DNA of 15,394 nt from Firmicutes bacterium UBA4845 (GTDB taxonomy: Bacteria > Bacillota > Clostridia > Tissierellales > Sedimentibacteraceae). How positions within the stretch are numbered: the stretch's first letter is position 1; each line of letters opens with the position of its first letter. Positions 7,017-14,394 of the stretch are shown here, one piece after another. The notes beneath the pieces were generated by a model, which searched no databases, was not told the origin of the DNA, and saw only the letters and a program-made list of their open reading frames with translations. The stretch spans positions 1 through 15,394 of the forward strand of contig DHER01000076.1 in assembly GCA_002399975.1 (NCBI GenBank), read 5' to 3'. The position numbers were made by a program, and so were the translations under genes.

Positions 7017-7958
7017 ATGAAAAATATTATTAAGGATATTATAAATCAAGATGTACTTAATGAGATAGTATTAGCATTTATATTTTTTATTAGTTCGATT
7101 ATTTTTGCTATTAATGAAGATAAAATGGGGAAAGAATATCAAAAAAAATATATTATAGTCATTTACTTGCTATTCTTTATGTATTTTGTTTTGTTTGGTG
7201 CTAAACCAGACGTGATTAGTAATTCCATAGGTTTATTTTTATTAACGATTTTCTTAATAAATTTAATATGTGGAATTAATTATGGATATAAGTCGGATAT
7301 TCTTACCAAGTTTATAGGTAGAAAAAATCTGATAATTTTAAAGTCATTAGAGTGGTTTTTCGTAACTAAAACATATATTGTCTATGTATTCATTTTTGTT
7401 TTAGGTGCTATAAGTTATACACTTGTTAATAGAAACATCAATGTAGACACAACCTGTTATTCATATTATATTGTGTTCGCTATATTTTTTATTTACCATC
7501 TACTTACTAATATGATAGATACATTTGGCGTCTATTCTTTTGAAAGATTAAGTACAGGCTTTTTTAAAACAAAGGAGTATTTTAAAAACTACGGAGCAAA
7601 TGATTGTCAAATAGATAATTTACCAAACATTTTAGGTTTTTTGATTTTTGTAGAAGATAAAGATTACTTTTTCAGAAAAAGTGCTGTGTTTAGTATTTAT
7701 TCTGTTTTAAAAAGGAAATTAATAAGATTTAAAAGTCTTAATATGGAATCAAAAAGCCGATACAAAGGGAAATCTCTCCAGTGGTTAATATACTATTACA
7801 GTTTATTTAAGGCTGTTATTAAATTATTAGAGAGAGTTTTTAGAAATATTAAAACTTATTTAAGAGGATTTTCAACTATAGAGCAACAGATTGTAAGGGT
7901 ATTATTATGTATCCTGATACATTTGATAAATATATGTATAGAAGAAAAATCTTTGTAG
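7017..7958 (+). CDS. Membrane protein with N-terminal half of a GT51-like transglycosylase domain
   Basis: This 313-residue product has about five hydrophobic helices (13-31, 44-61, 67-86, 115-135, 147-163). A cytosol- or wall-facing part follows with two motifs resembling peptidoglycan glycosyltransferase family GT51: VEDKDYFF at 212-219 (like the catalytic Glu motif EDxxFY) and GFSTIEQQ at 284-291 (like GxSTITQQ). The frame then runs into unrelated residues and stops. The expected third motif, RRKIFVEW, appears in the overlapping ORF at 7907-8311. I therefore read this as the front part of one frameshifted gene. It may be a pseudogene, or the two parts may be made separately. Multiple N-terminal helices are unusual for GT51. 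TAAGAGG (7005-7011) supports the start. Peptidoglycan polymerisation is inferred from motifs only. Confidence 0.6.
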   Translation: MKNIIKDIINQDVLNEIVLAFIFFISSIIFAINEDKMGKEYQKKYIIVIYLLFFMYFVLFGAKPDVISNSIGLFLLTIFLINLICGINYGYKSDILTKFIGRKNLIILKSLEWFFVTKTYIVYVFIFVLGAISYTLVNRNINVDTTCYSYYIVFAIFFIYHLLTNMIDTFGVYSFERLSTGFFKTKEYFKNYGANDCQIDNLPNILGFLIFVEDKDYFFRKSAVFSIYSVLKRKLIRFKSLNMESKSRYKGKSLQWLIYYYSLFKAVIKLLERVFRNIKTYLRGFSTIEQQIVRVLLCILIHLINICIEEKSL

Positions 7959-8311
7959 AATGGGTTGTAAATCCAATGTTTTTTAAAGCTTTTAGAGAAA
8001 GACGGAAATTGATAAGAAGGTTAAAAAAGATAGATTACAATGAATATAAAGTTGAGTTTCTTCTATTTTATTATAAAGATATTTTAGGAATGCCACCGAC
8101 GATAGACAAATTAATAGATAAAATATCTAAAAATTCACGATTAAATAGATATAACTTGGAGATTTTATTAAAAAAATTTGATTCTTCTGAATTAAAGCCT
8201 ATATATAATAATATAATTGAAGAACAATTTAAAAGGCTAAATATGGAATGCTTTTTATTGCATAAAGAAACTGGAAGTGCTTTTAGCAATGCTGTTCTTA
8301 CAGAGTTATAA
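7907..8311 (+). CDS. C-terminal half of the GT51-like transglycosylase, shifted frame
   Basis: This 134-residue basic product begins inside the preceding ORF, overlapping it by 52 bases in the -1 frame. Residues 11-19 (MYRRKIFVE) resemble the GT51 motif RKIxE that normally follows STITQQ after a few tens of residues. KVEFLLFYYKDILGMPPTIDKL then sits where GT51 proteins have the ILxxYLNxxxxG motif. Joined to the upstream ORF at about 7905, the two would give a continuous protein of about 430 residues. TAAGGG (7894-7899) lies 7 bases before ATG 7907, so separate translation cannot be excluded. The C-terminus is helical, without a transpeptidase domain. It is most likely the tail of a broken gene. 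Confidence 0.5.
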   Translation: MYPDTFDKYMYRRKIFVEWVVNPMFFKAFRERRKLIRRLKKIDYNEYKVEFLLFYYKDILGMPPTIDKLIDKISKNSRLNRYNLEILLKKFDSSELKPIYNNIIEEQFKRLNMECFLLHKETGSAFSNAVLTEL

Positions 8312-8400
8312 GATAATAATTATGATAGGCACTTTGATTTACTGAACATCTTGAAAGTTCAATCTTAATATGTAAGGTAATCGGCAAACTTGCCGGTACA

Positions 8401-8499
8401 TTTACAGCAAATTAGAAGGGCGAAAATATTACAACAGATGTCCTTATTAAAATCTGTGAGTCTTTGGACGGCAAACTGAATATCATGGAAACAGTATAG
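8401..8499 (+). pseudogene. Remnant of a small Cro/C1-type HTH regulator
   Basis: Frame 8419-8499 encodes GENITTDVLIKICESLDGKL followed by NIMETV and a stop. This is very like the C-terminal half of small Xre-family helix-turn-helix proteins (the type ending in TTDVLLKICEALNCDIxDIMEI). Just upstream, fragments resembling the STATLAKLGK recognition helix appear only in another frame, interrupted by a TAG in the coding frame. No start codon or ribosome binding site remains. It is a decayed gene fragment of about 26 readable codons. The resemblance rests on recalled family patterns, not on a search. Confidence 0.6.
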
Positions 8500-8571
8500 A
8501 ACTAAAAATATTATCATTATAAATTGTAGTGCGAATAAATGCATGTATTATATAAGTGGAGAAATTTGCAG

Positions 8572-9102
8572 ATGAATGAAAAAATATGGTTAAAGAAAGC
8601 GCACCTGTATGGCAGGTTATGTTATATGATAGAAGAAGATCTGGAAGAAACTATGCAGTTGCAGGAATTAGTGATAGAAAGAATGAGCAATAAGAGGTGG
8701 CTTGCTTATTCCAGTCGAAAAGATTTTGAAAATGCATTGAATAATGGATTTGCATTGGTTTGTGTTGTAGAAGGTAAAATTATTGCATTCTTGCAGTGCG
8801 TTTTGAATGATACAGATTATAGCAAAGACAGGTATGATAGTGAAGAAATGAGATCACAGTGTGCCGATTATACAGATGTTTTTGTACATCCGGACTATTG
8901 GGGCAATGGGCTTCAAAATATTATGGGAGAAAAAATGGAAGTACTTTGCAAACAAGCTGGAAAATCCATATTACTTGGTACAGTTGATCCGGATAATAAA
9001 TATAGCTGTGAAAATTTTCGTAAAATGGGATATAAGGAGGTGGACAGATTAATAAAGTATGGAGGTTTAAAAAGATTGCTTATGGAGAAGAAACTGGTGT
9101 AA
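8572..9102 (+). CDS. GNAT-family N-acetyltransferase
   Basis: This cytoplasmic acetyl-CoA-dependent acetyltransferase has 176 residues, normal for a single-domain GNAT. The acetyl-CoA loop is visible as VFVHPDYWGNGLQNIM (about 103-118), with the W-G-N-G-L form of the Q/RxxGxG/A motif. VDPDNKYSCENFRKMGYKEV (138-157) matches the usual second half, where an N..A/C..FY.K.GF element binds the cofactor. I chose ATG 8572, with GGAG (8558-8561) 10 bases upstream; an in-frame ATG at 8539 has no ribosome binding site. The substrate cannot be told. A hairpin terminator follows. It is not obviously linked to its neighbours. Confidence 0.82.
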   Translation: MNEKIWLKKAHLYGRLCYMIEEDLEETMQLQELVIERMSNKRWLAYSSRKDFENALNNGFALVCVVEGKIIAFLQCVLNDTDYSKDRYDSEEMRSQCADYTDVFVHPDYWGNGLQNIMGEKMEVLCKQAGKSILLGTVDPDNKYSCENFRKMGYKEVDRLIKYGGLKRLLMEKKLV

Positions 9103-9135
9103 CTAATTTCCTTTCTTTTTTGTTCAATTTTATAT

Positions 9136-9174
9136 GGTTTTCCGGTTCTCCTATAATAAAAGGAAAATTTTTTT
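9136..9174 (+). terminator. Terminator after the acetyltransferase gene
   Basis: GGTTTTCC (9136-9143) can pair with GGAAAATT (9162-9169), with two terminal G-U pairs and an 18-base loop. A run of seven T (9168-9174) follows. The stem is weak but well placed 34 bases after the stop. Confidence 0.45.
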
Positions 9175-9206
9175 AAAAAATTTTTCTACAATAAGTTGAT
9201 ACTATC

Positions 9207-9236
9207 TTGTTTAATTGTTGATTTTTGTGTTAAAAT
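9207..9236 (+). promoter_or_regulatory. Promoter candidate of the ferredoxin-hydrogenase operon
   Basis: TTGTTT (9207-9212) and TAAAAT (9231-9236) are 18 bases apart, with TGT directly before the -10 (extended -10 form). The start would lie about 40 bases before the ferredoxin gene. A perfect TATAAT at 9246-9251 is an alternative -10 but has no good -35. Confidence 0.4.
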
Positions 9237-9285
9237 TGGATAGTATATAATGTAGATGATAATAAGAGATTCTGGAGGATATATG

Positions 9286-9555
9286 ATGAAGGTAAAAGTC
9301 TGTGTGGGCTCAAATTGTACCTTAATGGGCTCAATGAATATTCTGGATCAAATTGATGGTTTAAAGGATATTATTAGGGAAGATCCTGATAGTTATAATG
9401 ATGAAGAGCTTGAGGTAGAGGCAATTAAATGTATGGAATTTTGTAAAAAAACTGATAAAAATGTTGCCCCTGTAGTAGTTGTCGATGATGAGACTATGTA
9501 TAATGCTACCGGGCAGGCTGTAATGGAGAAGATCATAAAAAAAATAAGGATATGA
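9286..9555 (+). CDS. Thioredoxin-like [2Fe-2S] ferredoxin, NuoE/HydC type
   Basis: This 89-residue electron carrier has the fold of the C-terminal domain of NuoE/HndA. Four cysteines are spaced as in that family: CVGSNC (C6, C11) and CMEFC (C49, C53), followed by APVVVVDDE as in the family's conserved APVV(M/V)VD. It would hold one [2Fe-2S] cluster in the cytoplasm and probably passes electrons to or from the hydrogenase 33 bases downstream. GGAGG (9274-9278) is 7 bases before ATG 9286; ATG 9283 is almost equally possible, while the upstream in-frame ATG 9256 has no ribosome binding site. Unlike full NuoE it lacks the N-terminal helical domain. Confidence 0.85.
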   Translation: MKVKVCVGSNCTLMGSMNILDQIDGLKDIIREDPDSYNDEELEVEAIKCMEFCKKTDKNVAPVVVVDDETMYNATGQAVMEKIIKKIRI

Positions 9556-9588
9556 TAGAATTTGACATAGTAACATGGAGGGAAAGAC

Positions 9589-11103
9589 ATGAAAGAAAGT
9601 TACGTTGATCTTGTAAAAATAAGGAGGCAGGTATTTGCAAGAATTGCTAAGATGGCTTATGACGGAGATGATTTAAGTAAATTAGAGGAATCATCATTTG
9701 AAATTTTACCCGGAGAGGTAGCTACGTATAGAGACAGTGTATTCAGAGAAAGGGCTATAGTAGATGAGCGGCTGAGGCTTACAATGGGGCTGAATGCCAG
9801 AAAACCGACTGAGTATCAGCGTGTTACTCAGGGCATAACCGAAGTGGATATTGATAAAACAAAGTTTATTGAACCGTTGGTAAATGTAATTACATTTGCG
9901 TGTGAAGCATGTCCTACCAAGGCATTGTATGTAACGGACAACTGCAGGAAATGCCTGGCTCATCCATGTACTAATGTGTGCCCTACCAATGCGATTTCTA
10001 TTGGAAAAAACAGGTCAATCATTGATCAGGAAAAATGCATCAAATGCGGCAGGTGCAAAGGAGCATGCCCCTACAGCGCAATTGTACAGTATGACAGGCC
10101 ATGCGCCGCTGCATGTGGTGTAAATGCTATTGAGAGCGATTATTTGGGAAGGGCAAAAATAAATATGGATAGATGTGTATCGTGCGGGAATTGTGTTGCC
10201 CAGTGTCCATATGGGGCTATTGCCGACAAATCTCAAATTTATCAACTTATTAAGGCGTTAAAGTCCAATGATCATATGTATGCTATAATAGCACCGTCAT
10301 TTTTAGGACAGTTCGGGCCGCTGGCTTCTCCGGTTCAAATATTTGAAGGTATAAAGCAGCTTGGATTTGAGGATGTTGTGGAGGTAAGTTTGGGAGCGGA
10401 TATTACTACATTGCGGGAAGCTAAAGAGTTTATAGAAAAAGTACCGGATGAAATTCCATATATGGGGACCAGCTGCTGTAATTCATGGACCATAATGGTT
10501 AAAAAGATGTTTCCTGACCAATATGAATATATATCAGATTCTTCTTCTCCTATGGTTGAAACTGCAAAATATATTAAGAAGAAGGATCCGGATGCTAAGG
10601 TAACATTCATAGGGCCCTGTATTTCCAAAAAACTTGAGGCGCTGAGAGATGATGTTAAAGATTATGTGCATTTTGTAATAACTTTTGAAGAGCTCATGGG
10701 TATGTTTGTTGCCAAGGGAATAGAATTATCGGAAATAGAGGTATCCAAAGAAATACAGGATGCGTCTTCACTTGGACGTGGATATGCCATAGCAGGAGGA
10801 GTGGCAGAAGCAGTTAAAAAAACGGCAAAGGCTATGGATCCTTCTAAAGAGATCAATGTAGAAAGTGCCTCAACTCTGAGTGAATGTGTAAAGCTTATGA
10901 GAGTTGCAAAGGCAGGAAAAAAGAACGGATGCCTTCTTGAGGGCATGGCATGTCCGGGAGGGTGTATTTCCGGTCCTGGAACATTAGCTTCATTGAACAG
11001 AGTAAAAAAAGCTGTAACGGATTTTAAAAATCATGCCTCCTGTGATTCTCCATTGGACAATGAAATAATTGATGAGAATTTGAGGACGGAGAAAAAGCAA
11101 TAA
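9589..11103 (+). CDS. Monomeric [FeFe]-hydrogenase, group B-like
   Basis: This cytoplasmic enzyme interconverts protons and H2 using ferredoxin-type electron carriers. The N-terminal third holds many Fe-S ligands: CEAC (105-108), CRKC..HPC..VC (119-131), CxxCxxCxxxCP (150-161), PCAAAC (172-176) and another CxxCxxCxxxCP (196-207). The H-cluster domain shows motif 1 TSCCNSW (294-300), motif 2 IGPCISKKLE (341-350) and motif 3 EGMACPGGCISGPG (451-464). The cluster ligands would be C297, C344, C455 and C459, with C296 as the proton-relay cysteine. Group A enzymes usually have TSCCPxW and MPCxxK; the N298 and G342 changes and the length of 504 residues fit the group B type often found in clostridia. 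GGAGGG (9577-9582) lies 6 bases before the ATG. It is co-transcribed with the ferredoxin. Confidence 0.92.
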   Translation: MKESYVDLVKIRRQVFARIAKMAYDGDDLSKLEESSFEILPGEVATYRDSVFRERAIVDERLRLTMGLNARKPTEYQRVTQGITEVDIDKTKFIEPLVNVITFACEACPTKALYVTDNCRKCLAHPCTNVCPTNAISIGKNRSIIDQEKCIKCGRCKGACPYSAIVQYDRPCAAACGVNAIESDYLGRAKINMDRCVSCGNCVAQCPYGAIADKSQIYQLIKALKSNDHMYAIIAPSFLGQFGPLASPVQIFEGIKQLGFEDVVEVSLGADITTLREAKEFIEKVPDEIPYMGTSCCNSWTIMVKKMFPDQYEYISDSSSPMVETAKYIKKKDPDAKVTFIGPCISKKLEALRDDVKDYVHFVITFEELMGMFVAKGIELSEIEVSKEIQDASSLGRGYAIAGGVAEAVKKTAKAMDPSKEINVESASTLSECVKLMRVAKAGKKNGCLLEGMACPGGCISGPGTLASLNRVKKAVTDFKNHASCDSPLDNEIIDENLRTEKKQ

Positions 11104-11148
11104 ATAAGTTAGAAGTTAATTTTTATACAATAAATAAAATAATTTCAC

Positions 11149-11167
11149 GATTTGTAGCCGGCAAATC
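11149..11167. repeat. Short inverted repeat downstream of the hydrogenase gene
   Basis: GATTTG (11149-11154) and CAAATC (11162-11167) form a perfect 6-base stem with a 7-base loop. No T-tract follows on the + strand. It could be a weak transcript end or chance. Confidence 0.25.
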
Positions 11168-11227
11168 TGTTGTAGAAAATGATTAAGCCATCACTAAATT
11201 TGGCTCAAAATGTCTATAACTACATTA

Positions 11228-11256
11228 TTGAATTTAAGTTCAACTCCTGTTATAAT
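11228..11256 (+). promoter_or_regulatory. Extended -10 promoter of the lipoprotein gene
   Basis: TTGAAT (11228-11233) and TATAAT (11251-11256) are spaced by 17 bases, with TGT directly before the -10. The start would be near 11263, giving a leader of about 18 bases that just includes the AGGAGG at 11269-11274. This supports the start at 11281 and excludes the longer in-frame reading from 11179. Confidence 0.75.
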
Positions 11257-11280
11257 AGATTTATTTATAGGAGGAATTTT

Positions 11281-11967
11281 ATGACGAAAAGAATTACGGC
11301 CATTTGTATGGTAATAATGTTATTATTGGCAGGATGTAATAACGGTACTACTGATGTTAATAGTACTAATAGTGAGGGAGAAACGCCGGAACAGGCAGTT
11401 GAAAATGTGTTCAACGCTGTTAAATCCGCAGATAGAGAAACTGCAAATAAATACTTTGATTATGACGGATTGTATAAAAGCCTAGATGCTGAAGGAAAGG
11501 AAGTAGAGTTAGATCCTGAAGATCAAAAATCCGCAGAAGAACAATCTAAAAAAGTTTTAAGCGAAATGGAGTATAAAATAATTTCGTCAGAAGAAACAGA
11601 AGATGAAGATACTGCAACGGTAAAAACGGAAATTACAAACATCGATATGGGCAAAGTTATGAAAGATTTAGTCGGAAACGTAATGATCATGTCTATGCAG
11701 GAGGCAAATAAGGAAGAATCGGATAGATTATCAGACGAAGAAATGGTTAAAAAGACTGATGAGATGTTTGATGAAACATTAGAAAAATATAAAGATGAAA
11801 AAGTAACTAATACTGTGGATATTAAGCTGAACAAGGTTAGCGGGCAATGGAAAGTGGTTGTTGACGATGATGTGAAAAATGCTGTTATGGGAGGACTGAT
11901 GAAAGCAACACAAGAAATGATTGATTCATTTAAACCGCAGAATAACAGCACTGAAGCACCAAAGTAA
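11281..11967 (+). CDS. Predicted lipoprotein, possibly DUF4878/NTF2-like
   Basis: This exported lipoprotein has 228 residues. The signal ends in the lipobox LLAGC, with lipid on C19, and a Ser/Thr/Asn-rich spacer follows. The mature part begins TPEQAVENVFNAVKSADRET, a pattern common at the start of NTF2-like lipoproteins of Firmicutes. Its body is rich in Glu, Asp and Lys and ends with SGQWKVVVDDDVKNAV, reminiscent of the last strand of that fold. The specific function is unknown; such proteins sit on the outer face of the membrane. The start is supported by AGGAGG (11269-11274) and a strong promoter just upstream. It appears monocistronic, between its own promoter and a long hairpin. Confidence 0.78.
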   Translation: MTKRITAICMVIMLLLAGCNNGTTDVNSTNSEGETPEQAVENVFNAVKSADRETANKYFDYDGLYKSLDAEGKEVELDPEDQKSAEEQSKKVLSEMEYKIISSEETEDEDTATVKTEITNIDMGKVMKDLVGNVMIMSMQEANKEESDRLSDEEMVKKTDEMFDETLEKYKDEKVTNTVDIKLNKVSGQWKVVVDDDVKNAVMGGLMKATQEMIDSFKPQNNSTEAPK

Positions 11968-11986
11968 TCAAATTTCAAAACATAAT

Positions 11987-12035
11987 GATGCCCTGATATG
12001 TGCCCGGATATTTCCAAGAGGCTAATCAGGGCATC
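11987..12035 (+). terminator. Long-stem hairpin after the lipoprotein gene
   Basis: GATGCCCTGAT (11987-11997) and ATCAGGGCATC (12025-12035) are perfectly complementary over 11 bases, with a 27-base loop. The stem is strong, but the T-tract afterwards is poor (TTCATATG). The flank on the opposite strand is more T-rich. It is probably a transcript end or mRNA-stabilising hairpin for the lipoprotein gene. Confidence 0.55.
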
Positions 12036-12110
12036 TTCATATGTAATAAAAACGCAGGATTGTGTTATGAATATGCTGCTTTATGCAATTCAAGATTAAT
12101 AAAACTTTTA

Positions 12111-12139
12111 TTGAACATATATGTTTTAGCTGTTATAAT
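12111..12139 (+). promoter_or_regulatory. Extended -10 promoter of the second Wzz-type gene
   Basis: TTGAAC (12111-12116) and TATAAT (12134-12139) are spaced by 17 bases, with TGT directly before the -10. The start would be about 12146, roughly 35 bases before the ATG at 12180. The architecture is almost identical to that of the lipoprotein promoter. Confidence 0.75.
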
Positions 12140-12179
12140 TATTAAGTATTTAATGTGTATCAATAACGAGGAGTATACA

Positions 12180-13220
12180 ATGAACGAAAATCAGGATAAT
12201 TTACAATATTATGAGGATGAAATTGATTTAAAGGAACTGGTAATGGCTCTTTGGAAAAGGAAAAAGATGATAATATCTTTTACTTTGATTGCTGCCATAA
12301 TTGCAGGAATATTCAGTATGTTTATAATAACGCCTGTGTATGAAACAAAGCTGAATATTGTAATAGGAATGCCCGAGATTTACCACACAAGGTATGGGGA
12401 TTACACTCTGCCTATTAAAACTAATAATCAATACATAAATTTGATTGCCAGCAATGATGTGTTGACTAATACAATCAGAGACATGGGATATCAGGGTACA
12501 AGTATTGGGGACTTGAATAGAAGAATAGATATCGAGAAGATTGAAGCGAAAGATGATCAGAACAGTTTTACTGTTAGTGTTTCCGCCGACAATCCGGAAG
12601 AATCACTCAAACTTGCGCAAACATTATTTGACAGCTACATTGAGTTTTTGGATGTTATGATAAAGGAAAGAGCTGTTAACTACTATTCAGATTATTTTAA
12701 TGTTGAATTAAATGCAAAGCAAAATTATCTGGATATTGAAAATGAGAAAGTTAAAAGAAATGAAGAGCTACTTTCAAATACGCCAAAGGTAATTGACGGT
12801 GCAGCATCGAATGTTGAAATTCAATCACATCTCAGTGAAGATACCGACTATGTAATTCCAGTAGATATTATCAATCCAAGTTATATAAAAATTGAAAATG
12901 AGATTACTCAAAGCAGGCAGAACATAAATGAAACAGAGAGTACGATGTCCAAATATCAGAAATACTTAGATGAACTTAATGAGGAAAATCAGGCTATCAA
13001 TAAGTATTATGAGACAGGAAGAGAAGAAAAACTTGTATCAAATATTACAGGTGTTGTACAGAGCAGTGTTTATCTGCCTTCGCCACCGATTGCACCGGAT
13101 CATAAGTCAAGGCCGAGCAATGCTTTAAATACTGTTGTAGGTGCGGTTGTTGGCTGTATTATAGGTGTAGTTGCTGTTATGATTAAGGAATATTGGTTTA
13201 AAGAAGATGCTAAGAAATAA
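12180..13220 (+). CDS. Stand-alone Wzz-type polysaccharide chain-length protein
   Basis: This inner membrane protein of the polysaccharide co-polymerase family has 346 residues. The first membrane helix is at about 30-50 and the second at about 316-336, preceded by the proline-rich motif SPPIAPDHKSRP typical of the family. The extracytoplasmic part is longer than in the first Wzz-like protein of this window and includes a coiled-coil-prone stretch at about 175-200 and 240-285. No kinase domain is fused, and no kinase gene follows, so it may influence chain length without phosphorylation or work with the distant kinase. GAGGAG (12168-12173) lies 6 bases before ATG 12180; longer upstream readings lack a ribosome binding site and would precede the promoter. 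A strong terminator follows. Confidence 0.83.
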   Translation: MNENQDNLQYYEDEIDLKELVMALWKRKKMIISFTLIAAIIAGIFSMFIITPVYETKLNIVIGMPEIYHTRYGDYTLPIKTNNQYINLIASNDVLTNTIRDMGYQGTSIGDLNRRIDIEKIEAKDDQNSFTVSVSADNPEESLKLAQTLFDSYIEFLDVMIKERAVNYYSDYFNVELNAKQNYLDIENEKVKRNEELLSNTPKVIDGAASNVEIQSHLSEDTDYVIPVDIINPSYIKIENEITQSRQNINETESTMSKYQKYLDELNEENQAINKYYETGREEKLVSNITGVVQSSVYLPSPPIAPDHKSRPSNALNTVVGAVVGCIIGVVAVMIKEYWFKEDAKK

Positions 13221-13233
13221 AAAATAAGTACAT

Positions 13234-13273
13234 GCCGGAGTAAGGAATTTTTGTTCTAAACTCCGGTTTTGTT
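13234..13273 (+). terminator. Rho-independent terminator after the second Wzz gene
   Basis: CCGGAGT (13235-13241) and ACTCCGG (13260-13266) pair perfectly, with an additional inner GAA/TTC possibility. TTTTGTTT follows. It is a clear intrinsic terminator and suggests that galE uses a separate promoter or depends on read-through. Confidence 0.8.
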
Positions 13274-13301
13274 TAATATTAAATATATAGCGAGGTGTGT
13301 T

Positions 13302-14294
13302 ATGATTTTGATAACAGGGGGAACCGGCTATATAGGTTCGCACACAGTGGTTAAACTGCTGGAACAAAGCGAAGACGTAATAATTTTAGATAATCTTAGC
13401 AATTCAAAAAAAGATGTTCTTAACAACATCAAAACAATAACGGGCAGGCACCCGGAATTTTATCAGGCTGATATAAGGGACAACAGTGCTGTAGATAAGG
13501 TATTTGAAGAAAATACGATTGACTGTGTAATTCATTTTGCAGGTCTTAAGGCGGTTGGAGAATCTGTCAGGAAACCGTTAAAGTACTTTAATAACAATGT
13601 AGCTGGAGCAATAAATCTTTTGATGGCAATGGAAAAATATAATTGCAGAAAAATAATATTCAGCTCATCTGCAACAGTGTACGGTATTGCTGAAACCATG
13701 CCTCTTGATGAAAACTCGCCATTAGGAGTTACTAATCCTTATGGCAGAACAAAGTTAATAATTGAAGACATGCTGCGGGATTTGTATACTTCTGATAACA
13801 GGGTTAGCATTGTGCTGCTCAGGTATTTTAATCCTTTAGGGGCTCATAAAAGCGGATTGATAGGCGAGAATCCAAAAGGCATACCTAACAATCTTATGCC
13901 TTATATATGCAAAGTGGCAAAAGGAGAACTGCCATATTTGAATGTATTTGGAAATGACTATGATACCCTTGACGGCACAGGTGTTAGAGATTATATACAT
14001 GTGGAGGACCTGGCTGCGGGGCATGTAAAGGCATACGGCAAAATTAAATCAAACAGAGGTTTATATATTTATAATTTAGGTACCGGAACCGGATACAGCG
14101 TTCTGCAGGTAATAGATGCGTTTGAAAAAGCCAACAATGTTAAAATAAACTATAGAATAGCACCTCGAAGAACTGGAGATGTAGCTATAGTTTATGCAGA
14201 TACTCAAAAATCCGAATCGGAACTTGGTTTTAAGGCTGAGTACAGCATAGATGATATGTGCAGGGATTCATGGAATTTCTATAGGAATGTATAA
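13302..14294 (+). CDS. galE: UDP-glucose 4-epimerase
   Basis: This cytoplasmic NAD-dependent epimerase interconverts UDP-glucose and UDP-galactose, feeding galactose into surface polysaccharides or the Leloir pathway. It is an extended short-chain dehydrogenase of 330 residues, the normal length. The N-terminal NAD-binding GGTGYIG (6-12), SSSATVYG (121-128) and the catalytic Y147-x3-K151 of NPYGRTK are visible. So are the GalE-typical LLRYFNPLGAH and GTGVRDYIHVEDLA stretches and NLGTGTGYSVLQV. I chose ATG 13302, with GAGGTG (13292-13297) 4 bases before it; an earlier TTG reading starts inside the terminator. The preceding Wzz gene suggests a role in polysaccharide supply. Confidence 0.93.
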   Translation: MILITGGTGYIGSHTVVKLLEQSEDVIILDNLSNSKKDVLNNIKTITGRHPEFYQADIRDNSAVDKVFEENTIDCVIHFAGLKAVGESVRKPLKYFNNNVAGAINLLMAMEKYNCRKIIFSSSATVYGIAETMPLDENSPLGVTNPYGRTKLIIEDMLRDLYTSDNRVSIVLLRYFNPLGAHKSGLIGENPKGIPNNLMPYICKVAKGELPYLNVFGNDYDTLDGTGVRDYIHVEDLAAGHVKAYGKIKSNRGLYIYNLGTGTGYSVLQVIDAFEKANNVKINYRIAPRRTGDVAIVYADTQKSESELGFKAEYSIDDMCRDSWNFYRNV

Positions 14295-14394
14295 TAAATA
14301 TATTGAAAATATCTGAAGTAAAATTTATATGAGTAACATTACTTTAATTGGGTATACATAATATAAATTATTTTTTAATTTATAGGAGGAATAT

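Noticed and set aside
6463..9102. Insertion sequence, CRISPR array or integrated element in the accessory patch
   Set aside because: No transposase or integrase frame, terminal inverted repeats, attachment site or regularly spaced repeats were seen.
9190..9260. Rex (redox) operator before the hydrogenase operon
   Set aside because: TTGTT- and TTAA-like pieces are present, but no palindrome close to TTGTTAANNNNTTAACAA can be formed.
10335..10946. Minus-strand ORFs inside the hydrogenase gene
   Set aside because: They are shadows of the strong + strand coding frame, without ribosome binding sites or recognisable domains.
11179..11280. Longer N-terminus of the lipoprotein from 11179
   Set aside because: It would precede the mapped promoter and the AGGAGG site and would bury the signal peptide.
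12000..12179. Longer N-terminus of the second Wzz protein
   Set aside because: It would start within the hairpin and upstream of the promoter, with no ribosome binding site.
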